DNA of 64,000 nucleotides from Hyphococcus sp. GTDB lineage: Bacteria > Pseudomonadota > Alphaproteobacteria > Caulobacterales > Parvularculaceae. The translations under genes and the position numbers were made by a program. The notes beneath the pieces are model-generated. The model saw only the letters and a list, made by a program, of their open reading frames with translations. It did not search any database and had not been told where the DNA came from. This document shows, piece after piece, positions 16,931 through 24,619 of the stretch; position 1 is the first letter of the stretch; every line of letters begins with the position of its first letter. The stretch spans positions 558,001-622,000 of the forward strand of contig JANQON010000009.1 in NCBI GenBank assembly GCA_028289605.1, in the 5' to 3' direction.

Positions 16931-17575
16931 CTACTGTTTCCGTTTGAAAATATATCCGCCCGACGCGGGTCCCCAGACATGCCGTCCGTCGTCTGTGAAA
17001 CCGCGATCCCAGTTGGCGTATTCGTTTTTCGTCACAACGCCGAAGCTGAGGGCGTAAGATGCGCCCTTGTAGGCGTTGGGGCACCTTTCAGATTCGCTTC
17101 GCCAGAAATTTTCCGCGACGCGCTGGACCGTAATTTCGCATTCGCTGTCTTCAAGGTCCGCCGCCGACAGGTTCTCCAACGGCGCCTCGCGCCGCCAGGC
17201 GCCGCGTGCTTCGTCCGGCGATTTTAGTTTGTGCACAGTACGCTTGACGACGCCTGGTTCGACCTCGCGACTGTGGATAACACGGGCGAAATACGGCCGG
17301 TCTTTCATGGCAGGATCAAGATCAGCCGCGTCATAGCCGAGCAGCGCCTGTTCCTGATAGAACCACACGCCGTCTTTGCGCGCGGGCCAAATGCGCACAA
17401 TTTCCGCCTCGGCGACGCCATAGCGATCATCGCGCTTGGCGTGATCGAGCGTCGTGAAGCTGCCTATGGAAAGGGCCGTCAGTTCCGCGTGATGGGACTC
17501 ATCGGCCGCGGCGGCGTTCGCCCCAACGCTGACCGCCAACACCGCACTTGCAAAAGCTGTTCTCATCACTGTCAT
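16931..17575 (-). CDS. CpcT/CpeT-like secreted protein (bilin lyase-like), copy 1
   Basis: The protein has 214 residues, with a signal peptide over the first 24 or so (ending NAAAADES). The rest follows the CpcT/CpeT pattern: LTALSIGSFTTLDHAKRDD, then IWPARKDGVWFYQEQA, RPYFARV, a Cys segment DSECEITVQRV, FWRSESERCPNAYKGASYA, and a WDRGFTDDGRHVWG tail. In cyanobacteria this family attaches phycobilins to phycobiliproteins. Here export and the catabolic neighbourhood suggest bilin or another linear pyrrole binding rather than antenna assembly. The start overlaps the stop of the carboxymuconolactone-decarboxylase-like gene (ATGA), which supports 17575. Two other CpcT-like proteins occur at 21889 and 43198. 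Confidence 0.72.
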   Translation of the reverse strand: MTVMRTAFASAVLAVSVGANAAAADESHHAELTALSIGSFTTLDHAKRDDRYGVAEAEIVRIWPARKDGVWFYQEQALLGYDAADLDPAMKDRPYFARVIHSREVEPGVVKRTVHKLKSPDEARGAWRREAPLENLSAADLEDSECEITVQRVAENFWRSESERCPNAYKGASYALSFGVVTKNEYANWDRGFTDDGRHVWGPASGGYIFKRKQ

Positions 17576-18141
17576 TGGCCTTTCAGATCGAGCGCCCCGA
17601 GGGTCGCCGCTGGTCGAGGCTCCAGCGTCGTCTTTAATGTTGAATTCCAGCGGTTGAGAAATCCGAACATCGCAATGACGCCGACGATTTCGATGACTTC
17701 GTCATCATCAAAGTGCCGTTGCAACGTCCTGAAATCGTCGTCCGTGGTTTCGTTCGGCGACATGCCCGCTTTCATCGCAACGCGGATCGCCGCCCGCTCG
17801 GCGTCAGTGAAGAGATCGCTGTCCTCAAACGACCAGACGGCGGCGATGCGTTCTGGATCGACGCCCTGATCGCGGGCGCCGTTCGCCGCGTGTGCGGCGC
17901 AGTAAAAACATCCGGCCGCCTTTGAGGTCGCCTCGCCGATAAGGCGCTTCAATCCGGCGTCCACCTTCCCGGGACCGTAGATCGCACCGACCAGCGCCGC
18001 CGCCGCATTCATCAGCGCCGGATTGCGCGCCATAATGAGTGCGTCATTAGGCGCAAACCCCATGAGCTTCTCGGCGGCGTCGATGCGATCGCGCAAGTCA
18101 GCGTCCAACGCCTCCCGGTCAAGCGGCGCGACGCGGCTCAT
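17572..18141 (-). CDS. Carboxymuconolactone decarboxylase/AhpD-like family protein
   Basis: The protein has 189 residues. The CMD/AhpD helical bundle is indicated by KLMGFAPNDALIMARNPALM and by the redox motif AAGCFYCAAHAA, with Cys78, Cys81 and His84. This Cys-x-x-Cys with a following His is the active site of AhpD-type peroxidase-related proteins. It could reduce peroxides generated by the oxidases of this regulon, or act on a ring product. It overlaps both neighbours by 4 bp, being coupled to the deacetylase-like gene upstream and the CpcT-like gene downstream. Confidence 0.87.
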   Translation of the reverse strand: MSRVAPLDREALDADLRDRIDAAEKLMGFAPNDALIMARNPALMNAAAALVGAIYGPGKVDAGLKRLIGEATSKAAGCFYCAAHAANGARDQGVDPERIAAVWSFEDSDLFTDAERAAIRVAMKAGMSPNETTDDDFRTLQRHFDDDEVIEIVGVIAMFGFLNRWNSTLKTTLEPRPAATLGALDLKGQ

Positions 18142-19013
18142 AGCGGCGGAAACGCATCGGCGAAGGCGCGCGCGATATCCTCGCGGCTGGCGATCCAGAT
18201 GTCGTCGCGATCGTTAATATGGTCAAAAAAGCTTTTGAGGGCGCCGATGCGGCCTGGCCGCCCAATGATCCGCAAGTGGAGGCCCAGGGACATCATTCGC
18301 GCGCCTTCCTCCGCTGCTTCGGCATGCAGCCAGTCAAAACTGTCGGTCGCGTATTGCAGCCAATCCTTTGCGGTCAGCGACGGCGCCAACCAGAATTTCA
18401 TATCGTTGGAGTCGAGCGCATAAGGCATGATAACCATCGGTTTTGCGCCGCCGCCGGTCTCAACGAGGTCCCAGAAGGGAAAATCGCCTGAGTAGTCATC
18501 CATGTGATAAAAGAAGCCTTCTTCGGCTAGGATGCGCCGCGTTTCCTCCGTATGGAGATAACGGGAGAGCCACCCGACCGGGCGCTTGCCGCAGGTCTTT
18601 TCAATAGACTGCCACCCCTTGCGGATGAATTCGCGCTCTTTGTCTTCGTCCATCCAGAACTGGTGCGCCCAACGAAATCCATGGCAACAGACTTCGTCGC
18701 CGCGCGCGACGATGGCGTCGGCGATTTGCGGCGCACGCTCCAGCGCCAGCGACGCCGCGGTCCAGGTCGCACGTATGTCGTAGTCATTGAGGAGCCTCAG
18801 GATGCGCGGAAAGCCAGCGTTGATCCCGTATTGATAATTGGACTCATTGCCGTGCATGCGGATCGGCTTTCTGGGAACAGCAGACAATTCGTCCACCGGC
18901 TCCGGCCCTTTGTCGCCGTCGCGAACGTTTTGCTCTGCGCCTTCCTCGACATTGACGACGATAGAGAGCGCGAGCTTGGCGCCGTTGGGCCAGACGAAAT
19001 CCTTTTGATCCAT
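18138..19013 (-). CDS. PuuE allantoinase / cyclic-imide-hydrolase-like member of the polysaccharide deacetylase family
   Basis: The protein has 291 residues from ATG 19013, which overlaps the SDR stop (ATGA); a TTG one codon earlier is not needed. It shows the PuuE-type variant of the NodB fold: SIVVNVEEG in place of the NodB Asp motif, RATWTAASLAL, the metal-binding pair in VCCHGFRWAHQFW (His111 and His117) and SLGLHLRIIGRPGRI near the C-terminus. Characterised members hydrolyse cyclic amides: allantoinase PuuE and, as I recall, the roughly 293-residue cyclic imide hydrolase of Pseudomonas putida. I therefore favour a cyclic amide/imide substrate over a polysaccharide. Confidence 0.82.
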   Translation of the reverse strand: MDQKDFVWPNGAKLALSIVVNVEEGAEQNVRDGDKGPEPVDELSAVPRKPIRMHGNESNYQYGINAGFPRILRLLNDYDIRATWTAASLALERAPQIADAIVARGDEVCCHGFRWAHQFWMDEDKEREFIRKGWQSIEKTCGKRPVGWLSRYLHTEETRRILAEEGFFYHMDDYSGDFPFWDLVETGGGAKPMVIMPYALDSNDMKFWLAPSLTAKDWLQYATDSFDWLHAEAAEEGARMMSLGLHLRIIGRPGRIGALKSFFDHINDRDDIWIASREDIARAFADAFPPL

Positions 19014-19849
19014 CAATGCGGCTCCTCTCCGCCCGACACGTTCATGCTTTCGCCGGTGATGTATTGCGCATCATCGGAACACAAGAACGCCACCGCGGCC
19101 GCCGTGTCCTCCGGCAAGCCGGGGCGCCGCAGCGGAATGCGATTCTTCATCGCCTCCAGATACTCCTCGACGGACGCTGCGCCGACGACCTTGGAAAAGT
19201 ATTCGTTCTGCCAGGCGCCGAGACCGGTAGTGACATGGTTCGGGCACACATTGTTGACGGTGATATTGTCCGGACCCAGTTCAATCGACGCCGAGCGGAC
19301 AAGGCCGACCAAGCCGTGCTTCGACGACGTATAGGCCTGCGCATGAGGAAAGCCCGATTTCGCCGCCTGGCTGGCGATATTGATGATGCGTCCGCCTTTT
19401 CCCTGCGCCAGCATCTGTTTCGCCGCCGCTTTCACGCCGAAAAACGAGCCAGTGAGATTAACGTCGATGACAGCGCGCCAATCGTCTTCGGTGACATCCA
19501 TCAGCGGCTTCATGATGTAACCGATGCCGGCGTTGTTCACCCAGATGTCGAGGGAGCCGTGTTCTTTGACGGCGTGCGCGGCCAAGTCTTCCATTTCCGA
19601 AAGACTGCGCACGTCGGCGACGCAAGTCGACGCCTCGCCGCCCGCATCGCGAATGTCAGCGGCGATGGCCTCCATCTCCTCAGTCGCGCCGATATGGTCC
19701 GCGCCTGTCGAGGCGTCCCGCGACTTGCCGATGTCGGAAATCACAATCGCCGCGCCTTCCGACGCAAGCCGTTTGGCGATCGCTTCGCCCAGTCCCTTTT
19801 TGCGGCCGGAACCGGTGATGACGGCGGTTTTTCCCGAAAAGCGGCCCAT
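19013..19849 (-). CDS. Short-chain dehydrogenase/reductase
   Basis: The protein has 278 residues. The nucleotide-binding loop reads VITGSGRKKGLGEAIA (residues 10-25), NNAG is at 105-108, and the catalytic set is Ser160, Tyr173 and Lys177 in INIASQAAKSGFPHAQAYTSSKHG. An extended insertion around residues 42-58 distinguishes it from the shortest classical SDRs. It would oxidise a secondary alcohol or reduce a ketone with NAD(P). It is second in the minus-strand operon after the HapK-like gene (2 bp gap) and is coupled by ATGA overlap to the cyclic-imidase-like gene. Confidence 0.93.
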   Translation of the reverse strand: MGRFSGKTAVITGSGRKKGLGEAIAKRLASEGAAIVISDIGKSRDASTGADHIGATEEMEAIAADIRDAGGEASTCVADVRSLSEMEDLAAHAVKEHGSLDIWVNNAGIGYIMKPLMDVTEDDWRAVIDVNLTGSFFGVKAAAKQMLAQGKGGRIINIASQAAKSGFPHAQAYTSSKHGLVGLVRSASIELGPDNITVNNVCPNHVTTGLGAWQNEYFSKVVGAASVEEYLEAMKNRIPLRRPGLPEDTAAAVAFLCSDDAQYITGESMNVSGGEEPH

Positions 19850-19851
19850 GA

Positions 19852-20166
19852 CTATTTGACGTCTTCGCTCAAGATAAAGACGAGATCATCCGTCATCGCC
19901 TGAAACTCGGCGGCGACCTTTTGCATGGTTTCGCTCCCCACATCCTGGCCGAATTGATCCATGTCATTGACGTCGATGGTCTCAAAATAGGCGTAAGGGG
20001 GCGCCTCCTCGGAACCAAGCAATCCCGTGGACTTAAAAACGTCGAAGCTGGCGATGGAGCCGAGCCCGTTGACCGTTGGAATGTCGACCGTTTTCGCCCA
20101 GGTCTCATAATCGCTGACCGAAACGCCCGGTTTCAGGTTAAAAAGGGCTAGAATGCGCGTGGCCAT
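19852..20166 (-). CDS. HapK/RedY-like dimeric alpha/beta-barrel protein
   Basis: The protein has 104 residues: ILALFNLKPGVSVSDYETWAKTVDIPTVNGLGSIASFDVFKSTG, then PPYAYFETIDVNDMDQFGQDVGSETMQKVAAEFQ. This matches my memory of the REDY-like HapK family, first named from the Hahella prodigiosin (tripyrrole) cluster and built as a small ferredoxin-like barrel. Its biochemical role is not settled. It is the first gene of the minus-strand operon running to the cupin gene, and an operator copy lies 51 bases upstream in the divergent promoter region. The pyrrole-pigment association is one of several hints about the substrate. Confidence 0.65.
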   Translation of the reverse strand: MATRILALFNLKPGVSVSDYETWAKTVDIPTVNGLGSIASFDVFKSTGLLGSEEAPPYAYFETIDVNDMDQFGQDVGSETMQKVAAEFQAMTDDLVFILSEDVK

Positions 20167-20217
20167 TTGCCGCCTCCCTCGCCGACCTAAATGGCTGGCG
20201 TTTCGAGTGAAAAAATG

Positions 20218-20233
20218 AAATGATATATCAATT
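20218..20233. promoter_or_regulatory. Region-B regulon operator, site 2 (AAATGATATATCAATT)
   Basis: A two-mismatch variant of the repeated palindrome, between the divergent HapK-like gene (start 20166, minus strand) and the methyltransferase gene (start 20294, plus strand). The symmetric TGATATATCA core is perfect. It could regulate both directions. Confidence 0.7.
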
Positions 20234-20293
20234 CAAATCTGCGCGGAGCGCAAGGGCGCCGCGCCGACTTTTACGCCGCAGGGAGCATGGCTG

Positions 20294-21532
20294 ATGGCGA
20301 ACGAAACGAACACCCCCAATTCCTATGACGGGCCGCCCGATTACCGCGTCGTGGGCCGCCACGGCATGTATCCTGAGGTCAGCCACGACGAAATCGCGCG
20401 ATTTAATTTCCTGGCGCACATGAACCGACATCTTTCGACCAAGGTCATGCCCGGGGTCGCCGACGCCTATGGAGCCCGCGTCGAACCGGCCTTTCGCAAA
20501 ACGAATAGCCGCGATTTCGCGGATCGTCATGAAGTGCGCAAGGCGTTGTTGGCCGACCCGATGTTTCAGTGGTGGTCGGCGCTGCGCCGCGCCACCATGG
20601 AACAGCGTCAACAAGCGGGACGCTGGGTTACGCTTCGCCAGGCGGATGCGATTAACGCACGGGCGGCCGAACTGACCGACGGCGACAATCGGCTGATGCT
20701 CGACGCCGATCTTGAAATCCCGCGATATGTCGCCGCCATCGATCATCACTGCATGCCGGGCAGTTATCACACGGAGCTGGCGCAAGGGGACGTCACCGGC
20801 GCGGCGAACTACGACATCGGCCTGTTTGCGACGACGGGCGGTATGCTCGGCCGTTACAACGACGGCGGCGGCGTCGCCGTTGCGAAATGGGTCAAAGAGA
20901 ATATGCCGGACTTCAATCCGAAACGCATTCTCGATATCGGTTGCGGCCTTGGGCACAATGTTTTGCCCATCGCAGAAGCTTTCCCGGATGCGGAAATTGT
21001 CGCTGTCGATGTCGGCGCGCCCATGCTGCGATACGGGCTGGCGCGCGCTAAAACCATGGGCGTCGACAATGTGCGGTTTGTGCAAGGCGATGTTTCGAAA
21101 CTCGCAGAGTTCGAGGATGAGAGTTTCGACTGGATCCAGTCGACCATGTTCCTGCACGAAACGAGCTATCGCTCAATGCAGGAGATCTTCGCTGAAACGC
21201 AACGCCTTTTGAAGCCCGGCGGCGTTGTGTTGCATGTGGAGCAGCCGCAATATTCAGACGACATGCCGCTTTTTGAACAAGCTATGCGCGACTGGGATGC
21301 GTTCTATAACAATGAACCCTTCTGGACGAAGATGCATGAGGTTGATCTGGACGCCTATATGGCCAGGGCCGGATTTGCGCCAGAAACACTGATTCACGGC
21401 GGCGTCGCCGCTGTCGTCGATGCGGACGTTTTCCCGGAGGCGGCGAACGACGACGAACAGGAAGATTACGGCCGCAAAGCCGCCTGGCATGTCATCGGCG
21501 CGCGAAAAGAACCGGCGGGCGCAGTGCAATGA
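20294..21532 (+). CDS. SAM-dependent methyltransferase
   Basis: The protein has 412 residues with a GGGAG ribosome site 8 bases before the ATG. The class I methyltransferase domain occupies roughly residues 190-330: ILDIGCGLGHN (about 211-221), EIVAVDVGAPML, FVQGDVSKL, SFDWIQSTMFLHE and LKPGGVVLHVEQP. The N-terminal 190 residues, including MPGSYHTELAQGDVTGAANYDIGLF, are not a domain I recognise. The acceptor is unknown. It is followed, with an ATGA overlap, by a small coiled-coil protein gene and then by the DUF7282-CpcT lipoprotein gene. Confidence 0.88.
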   Translation: MANETNTPNSYDGPPDYRVVGRHGMYPEVSHDEIARFNFLAHMNRHLSTKVMPGVADAYGARVEPAFRKTNSRDFADRHEVRKALLADPMFQWWSALRRATMEQRQQAGRWVTLRQADAINARAAELTDGDNRLMLDADLEIPRYVAAIDHHCMPGSYHTELAQGDVTGAANYDIGLFATTGGMLGRYNDGGGVAVAKWVKENMPDFNPKRILDIGCGLGHNVLPIAEAFPDAEIVAVDVGAPMLRYGLARAKTMGVDNVRFVQGDVSKLAEFEDESFDWIQSTMFLHETSYRSMQEIFAETQRLLKPGGVVLHVEQPQYSDDMPLFEQAMRDWDAFYNNEPFWTKMHEVDLDAYMARAGFAPETLIHGGVAAVVDADVFPEAANDDEQEDYGRKAAWHVIGARKEPAGAVQ

Positions 21533-21885
21533 CCGGGATCGATCCCCTCGCCCTTTCGAGCGCCAAGGCCAAGGGCAAACGGCCTTACTTTCTTGGCGAT
21601 CCGGATGTCGAACGACTGATGACCATCGTCATGGCCGTTGCCCAGGAAGTTTCAGTCCTGCGCGAGCGCCTCGATACGGTCGAGCGGTTGCTCGACAAAA
21701 ACGGAACCATTTCCCGCAGCGATATCGAAAACTTTGAACCGACCAAGGCGGAGGCCGACGAGCGCGGCGCCTGGACGCAGGAGTATCTCAACCGGATCCT
21801 GCGCATTCTCCAGCAGGAGCGCGAGGCGCTCGCCGCTAAAGATCAGTCATCGGAAGATATCGCTGAAGAACTGGCGAAGGACTAA
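21529..21885 (+). CDS. Small coiled-coil protein of unknown function
   Basis: The protein has 118 residues, with no signal peptide and no family I recognise. Residues 28-60 (ERLMTIVMAVAQEVSVLRERLDTVERLLDKNG) have a heptad pattern that suggests a coiled coil. A second helical, charged segment follows (AWTQEYLNRILRILQQEREALAA). Its start overlaps the methyltransferase stop, so it may be a subunit or partner of that enzyme. Nothing in the sequence suggests catalysis. Confidence 0.75.
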   Translation: MTGIDPLALSSAKAKGKRPYFLGDPDVERLMTIVMAVAQEVSVLRERLDTVERLLDKNGTISRSDIENFEPTKAEADERGAWTQEYLNRILRILQQEREALAAKDQSSEDIAEELAKD

Positions 21886-21888
21886 ACC

Positions 21889-22920
21889 ATGCGCGGTTTT
21901 CTTTGCATGGCGCTGGTTGCCGCCGTCCAAGCGGTTGGCTTGATTGGATGCACGACTTCCATCTCGTCAGCCGCAAATGAAAAGACCGCCGCCGCGCCGA
22001 CACAAACAGGAAACGGGACAAACAACCTAATCGTTGTCGACGGCGTTTCCAGATCCGGAGCGACTTTTACGTTCCGTCGCGTCGTCATCGAGCGTGACGG
22101 CTGGATCGTTTTCCACCCCTTCAAAAATGGCGCGCCTTCGCCGACGGAAGTGGCAGGATACGCCTTTGTCGGAGCCGGTGCGCACGAACCGGCCGTCATC
22201 ACGATCGATTATGCCCCTGAAGTCGGCGAAAAGTTCGTCGCCATGCTGCATTTCGACATGAATGAGGACGGCGTTTTTGACTTCAATGACGGCGTGACGG
22301 TGCCGGACGCTCCGGTGTTCGAAGACGGCGTTCTCGTCGCCCACCGCATCGCCGCGCCATCGGACGACGGATCCGGCGCCGATGCGCTGGCGGAGCTCAT
22401 GACCGATACGTTTCAAACGGCGCCCGACGATCCCGACAACACAATCCGCGACCATCGTGTTCGGATATCATCGGCAAGCTTCGACGGCGTTTGGCTCTAC
22501 TACCAGCTCAATACTGGAGACGACTGGAAGGTCTATCGCCAGCGCGTCGTTGAACTAATCGACGACGGCGACGGTTCCGTCATCCAGAAAACCTACGGGC
22601 TGAAAGACCCGGAACGTTTCGTCGATGCATGGGACAAGCCGGGCCTGCTAACCTCGATGACCGCAAGCGACATCGAACCCTATTTCGACGGGGGATGCGA
22701 ACAGCGCTGGCGCCGGAGCGCCGAGGACGAATGGCGGGGCTATGTGGACCCCGCAACCTGCAAAATCTTCTCAGAGCGTCGCCAGGCGCATATCAGTATC
22801 GAAGCCGAGGCGCGCCTGAGCCAGGAAACCTATCGTCAGACGGAACGGGGGTTTGACGAAAACGGCGAGAAGCTGTTCGGGACCGAGCCGGGCGAGTTTA
22901 TTGTGCTTTACCGGCAATAA
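21889..22920 (+). CDS. Lipoprotein fusing a DUF7282-like domain to a CpcT/CpeT-like domain (CpcT copy 2)
   Basis: The protein has 343 residues. A lipoprotein signal ends at Cys21 (GLIGC). Residues about 43-145 resemble the DUF7282 type of exported beta-domain (RRVVIERDGWIVFHPF, then GYAFVGAGAH and KFVAMLHFDMNEDGVFDFNDG). Residues about 185-343 follow the CpcT/CpeT pattern: SFDGVWLYYQLN, WKVYRQRVVEL, DGGCEQRWRRSAEDEWRGYVDPATCKI and a final FIVLYRQ. A membrane-anchored bilin-lyase-like domain joined to another exported domain is unusual. It closes the plus-strand operon from 20294 and converges on the hydrolase gene, with 17 bp between stops and no clear terminator. Confidence 0.65.
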   Translation: MRGFLCMALVAAVQAVGLIGCTTSISSAANEKTAAAPTQTGNGTNNLIVVDGVSRSGATFTFRRVVIERDGWIVFHPFKNGAPSPTEVAGYAFVGAGAHEPAVITIDYAPEVGEKFVAMLHFDMNEDGVFDFNDGVTVPDAPVFEDGVLVAHRIAAPSDDGSGADALAELMTDTFQTAPDDPDNTIRDHRVRISSASFDGVWLYYQLNTGDDWKVYRQRVVELIDDGDGSVIQKTYGLKDPERFVDAWDKPGLLTSMTASDIEPYFDGGCEQRWRRSAEDEWRGYVDPATCKIFSERRQAHISIEAEARLSQETYRQTERGFDENGEKLFGTEPGEFIVLYRQ

Positions 22921-22937
22921 ATCGCGACAACAAATCT

Positions 22938-23834
22938 TTAGGGCTTATCCAAAAACGCACGCGTTTCATGAGCAAGCGCTTCCACAGCGACGTCGAATGC
23001 GCCGCGGGTGACGCCGTCGATATGCACATGCTCGGCATGACTGATCACGCGCCGCGCGGCCTTCGTTTCCTCACTGAGGCTGCCGTCATAGGAAATCAGC
23101 AATACCGGATGGTTTAGATCTGGCAATCGGTCTTCGGACGGATAGGAGAACACGCCGTGATACGACCACCAGCATCGCGGCTCGCATTGCATCATGTCGT
23201 TGAAATGCTGCTGGGCGCGCTCAAGCGTGACGCCGACCGGCATCGCGTAAGCGGCGAACGCCCATTTGTCTCCTAAATGCGATCCGTCCTCAGACAACAC
23301 GTCAGGTTTGACATATTTCTCATAGGCGTCGCGTTGCGCCTCTCCCGTCAGAAAAGGAAAGCCCGGCAGAACCAGCCGGCGCACAATCGCAGGCTGGGCC
23401 AGCGCCAGTTCCGCCGCAATCAGCCCGCCGGTGTGATAGCCGAGAATGTCGACAGCGGCGCCGTCGCCGTAACCGAGTTGTTGAAGGGCTTGCGCCGCCG
23501 ACGCCGCGTAGTTGGCGATCGACGGCGGCGCCGGCGGCGCATCAGAGTCGCCATAGCCCGGCGTATCCATCGCGATAACGATGCGATCGCGCGCCATTTC
23601 CTCCATGAACGGCAGAAAATAATGGCTGGAATAAGGGCTTGCGTGAAACAGGACCAGGGGCGTCTTGCCTGACTCGCCAGCGGGCCGTGCAATGCGAACA
23701 TGCACCTGTCCGAACGGGCCGTCGACGAAGGCGCGCTCTATCGACGTCGCCGCTTCTGAGTCCGCGTGGGCCGGCGCTGCGATCGTTAATCCGCACCAGG
23801 CCGCCGCAAGAATCGTCAAGACACGCATTGTCAT
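22938..23834 (-). CDS. Exported alpha/beta-hydrolase-fold protein with His at the nucleophile position (GYHTG)
   Basis: The protein has 298 residues with a signal peptide to about residue 24 (APAHADS). The fold is clear: LVLFHASPYSSHYF (oxyanion strand), VIAMDTPGYGDSD and the nucleophile elbow DILGYHTGGLIAAELA. The elbow has His134 where Ser, Asp or Cys normally sits. The segment that usually supplies the catalytic His reads VHIDGVTRGAFD, with no His at the expected place. Standard esterase chemistry is therefore unlikely. Two paralogues with the same His (37383 and 45350) argue for purpose rather than decay. It is coupled by ATGA overlap to the LolA-like gene, downstream of an MFS transporter. 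Confidence 0.8.
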   Translation of the reverse strand: MTMRVLTILAAAWCGLTIAAPAHADSEAATSIERAFVDGPFGQVHVRIARPAGESGKTPLVLFHASPYSSHYFLPFMEEMARDRIVIAMDTPGYGDSDAPPAPPSIANYAASAAQALQQLGYGDGAAVDILGYHTGGLIAAELALAQPAIVRRLVLPGFPFLTGEAQRDAYEKYVKPDVLSEDGSHLGDKWAFAAYAMPVGVTLERAQQHFNDMMQCEPRCWWSYHGVFSYPSEDRLPDLNHPVLLISYDGSLSEETKAARRVISHAEHVHIDGVTRGAFDVAVEALAHETRAFLDKP

Positions 23835-24619
23835 GGGTTCTCAACGACGAACAAATCATCGCTGAGCGGCGCATTGATCTCAAAGTCCGTCCAGATCACT
23901 TCGTTCTGTTTGACGCCGTCGTAAAAAAGGCGGACACGCCCCGGCTGCACCCAGCTGACGTCAGGTTTTGAAAAAAAGTTTGAGTAGCGGCGTTCATGCC
24001 AGCCGCGGTCAGTGTCAAAACCAACATAGAGAATATGCGCCGTTTCCTGATCGATGCCGAAACGGGTTGTCCCGCCCGCGGGATCGGTCAGCTCCACAAG
24101 GAAAGCCGGCCGCCCGTCGATCAAATCGTCCGGCAGGCGCTTTTGCGCCCACCCATCGTCCAGCGCATGACGAATAGCCCCGAAGCCAAAATTCGACGCC
24201 CACCGAGCATTGGCCGTCTGGTCTTCAATCGGGCCGGCGGCGTTGTACGTGGTCTCTCCGTCAAAGGCGATGACAAAGACCTGTTCCCCGTCTTTCTTCG
24301 CTTCAATCCGCACCTTGCCGTCAGCGACATGGGCGTTGTCTTTCTGCGCCGCATAGACGCGCAGCATACGGTAATCGTCATAGGTCGCAGCGCCGCCGCC
24401 GCGATAGAAAACGCCGTACCCTTTCATCGACAGCGTTTTGGGACGCAGCCAACTTCGCCCCCCTGCCGCTTCATGGGCGGCGGCGATGATGTCTTGAGCC
24501 GATTTTTCAGCCTTTGCAGGATAGAGCGCCGGCAGGCTCTGCTCATGATCGTCCGCAACAGCGGCGCTCGCCGCGGCAATGAATACGATAAAGAGGAACG
24601 GCGAGTAGAGTTTCTTCAT
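23831..24619 (-). CDS. Exported protein of LolA/LolB-like (lipoprotein-sorting) fold, function unknown
   Basis: The protein has 262 residues with a signal peptide ending near AAVADD (residue 23). It begins SAQDIIAAAHEAAGGRSWLRPKTLSMKGYGVFYRGG and continues with strand-rich segments such as VFVIAFDGETTYNAAGPIEDQ and RPAFLVELTDPAGGTTRFGIDQETAHILYVGFD. This is the half-barrel layout of outer-membrane lipoprotein-sorting relatives, which bind hydrophobic ligands. A periplasmic carrier for a hydrophobic substrate is plausible. It lies between the MFS gene and the GYHTG hydrolase gene, overlapping each by 4 bp. The fold assignment is by pattern only. Confidence 0.6.
   Translation of the reverse strand: MKKLYSPFLFIVFIAAASAAVADDHEQSLPALYPAKAEKSAQDIIAAAHEAAGGRSWLRPKTLSMKGYGVFYRGGGAATYDDYRMLRVYAAQKDNAHVADGKVRIEAKKDGEQVFVIAFDGETTYNAAGPIEDQTANARWASNFGFGAIRHALDDGWAQKRLPDDLIDGRPAFLVELTDPAGGTTRFGIDQETAHILYVGFDTDRGWHERRYSNFFSKPDVSWVQPGRVRLFYDGVKQNEVIWTDFEINAPLSDDLFVVENP

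Noticed and set aside
18138-19013. A chitin or peptidoglycan deacetylase
   Set aside because: The N-terminal VNVEEG and the LRIIGRPGRI motif are of the PuuE/cyclic-amide type, and the neighbours are catabolic, not cell-wall genes.
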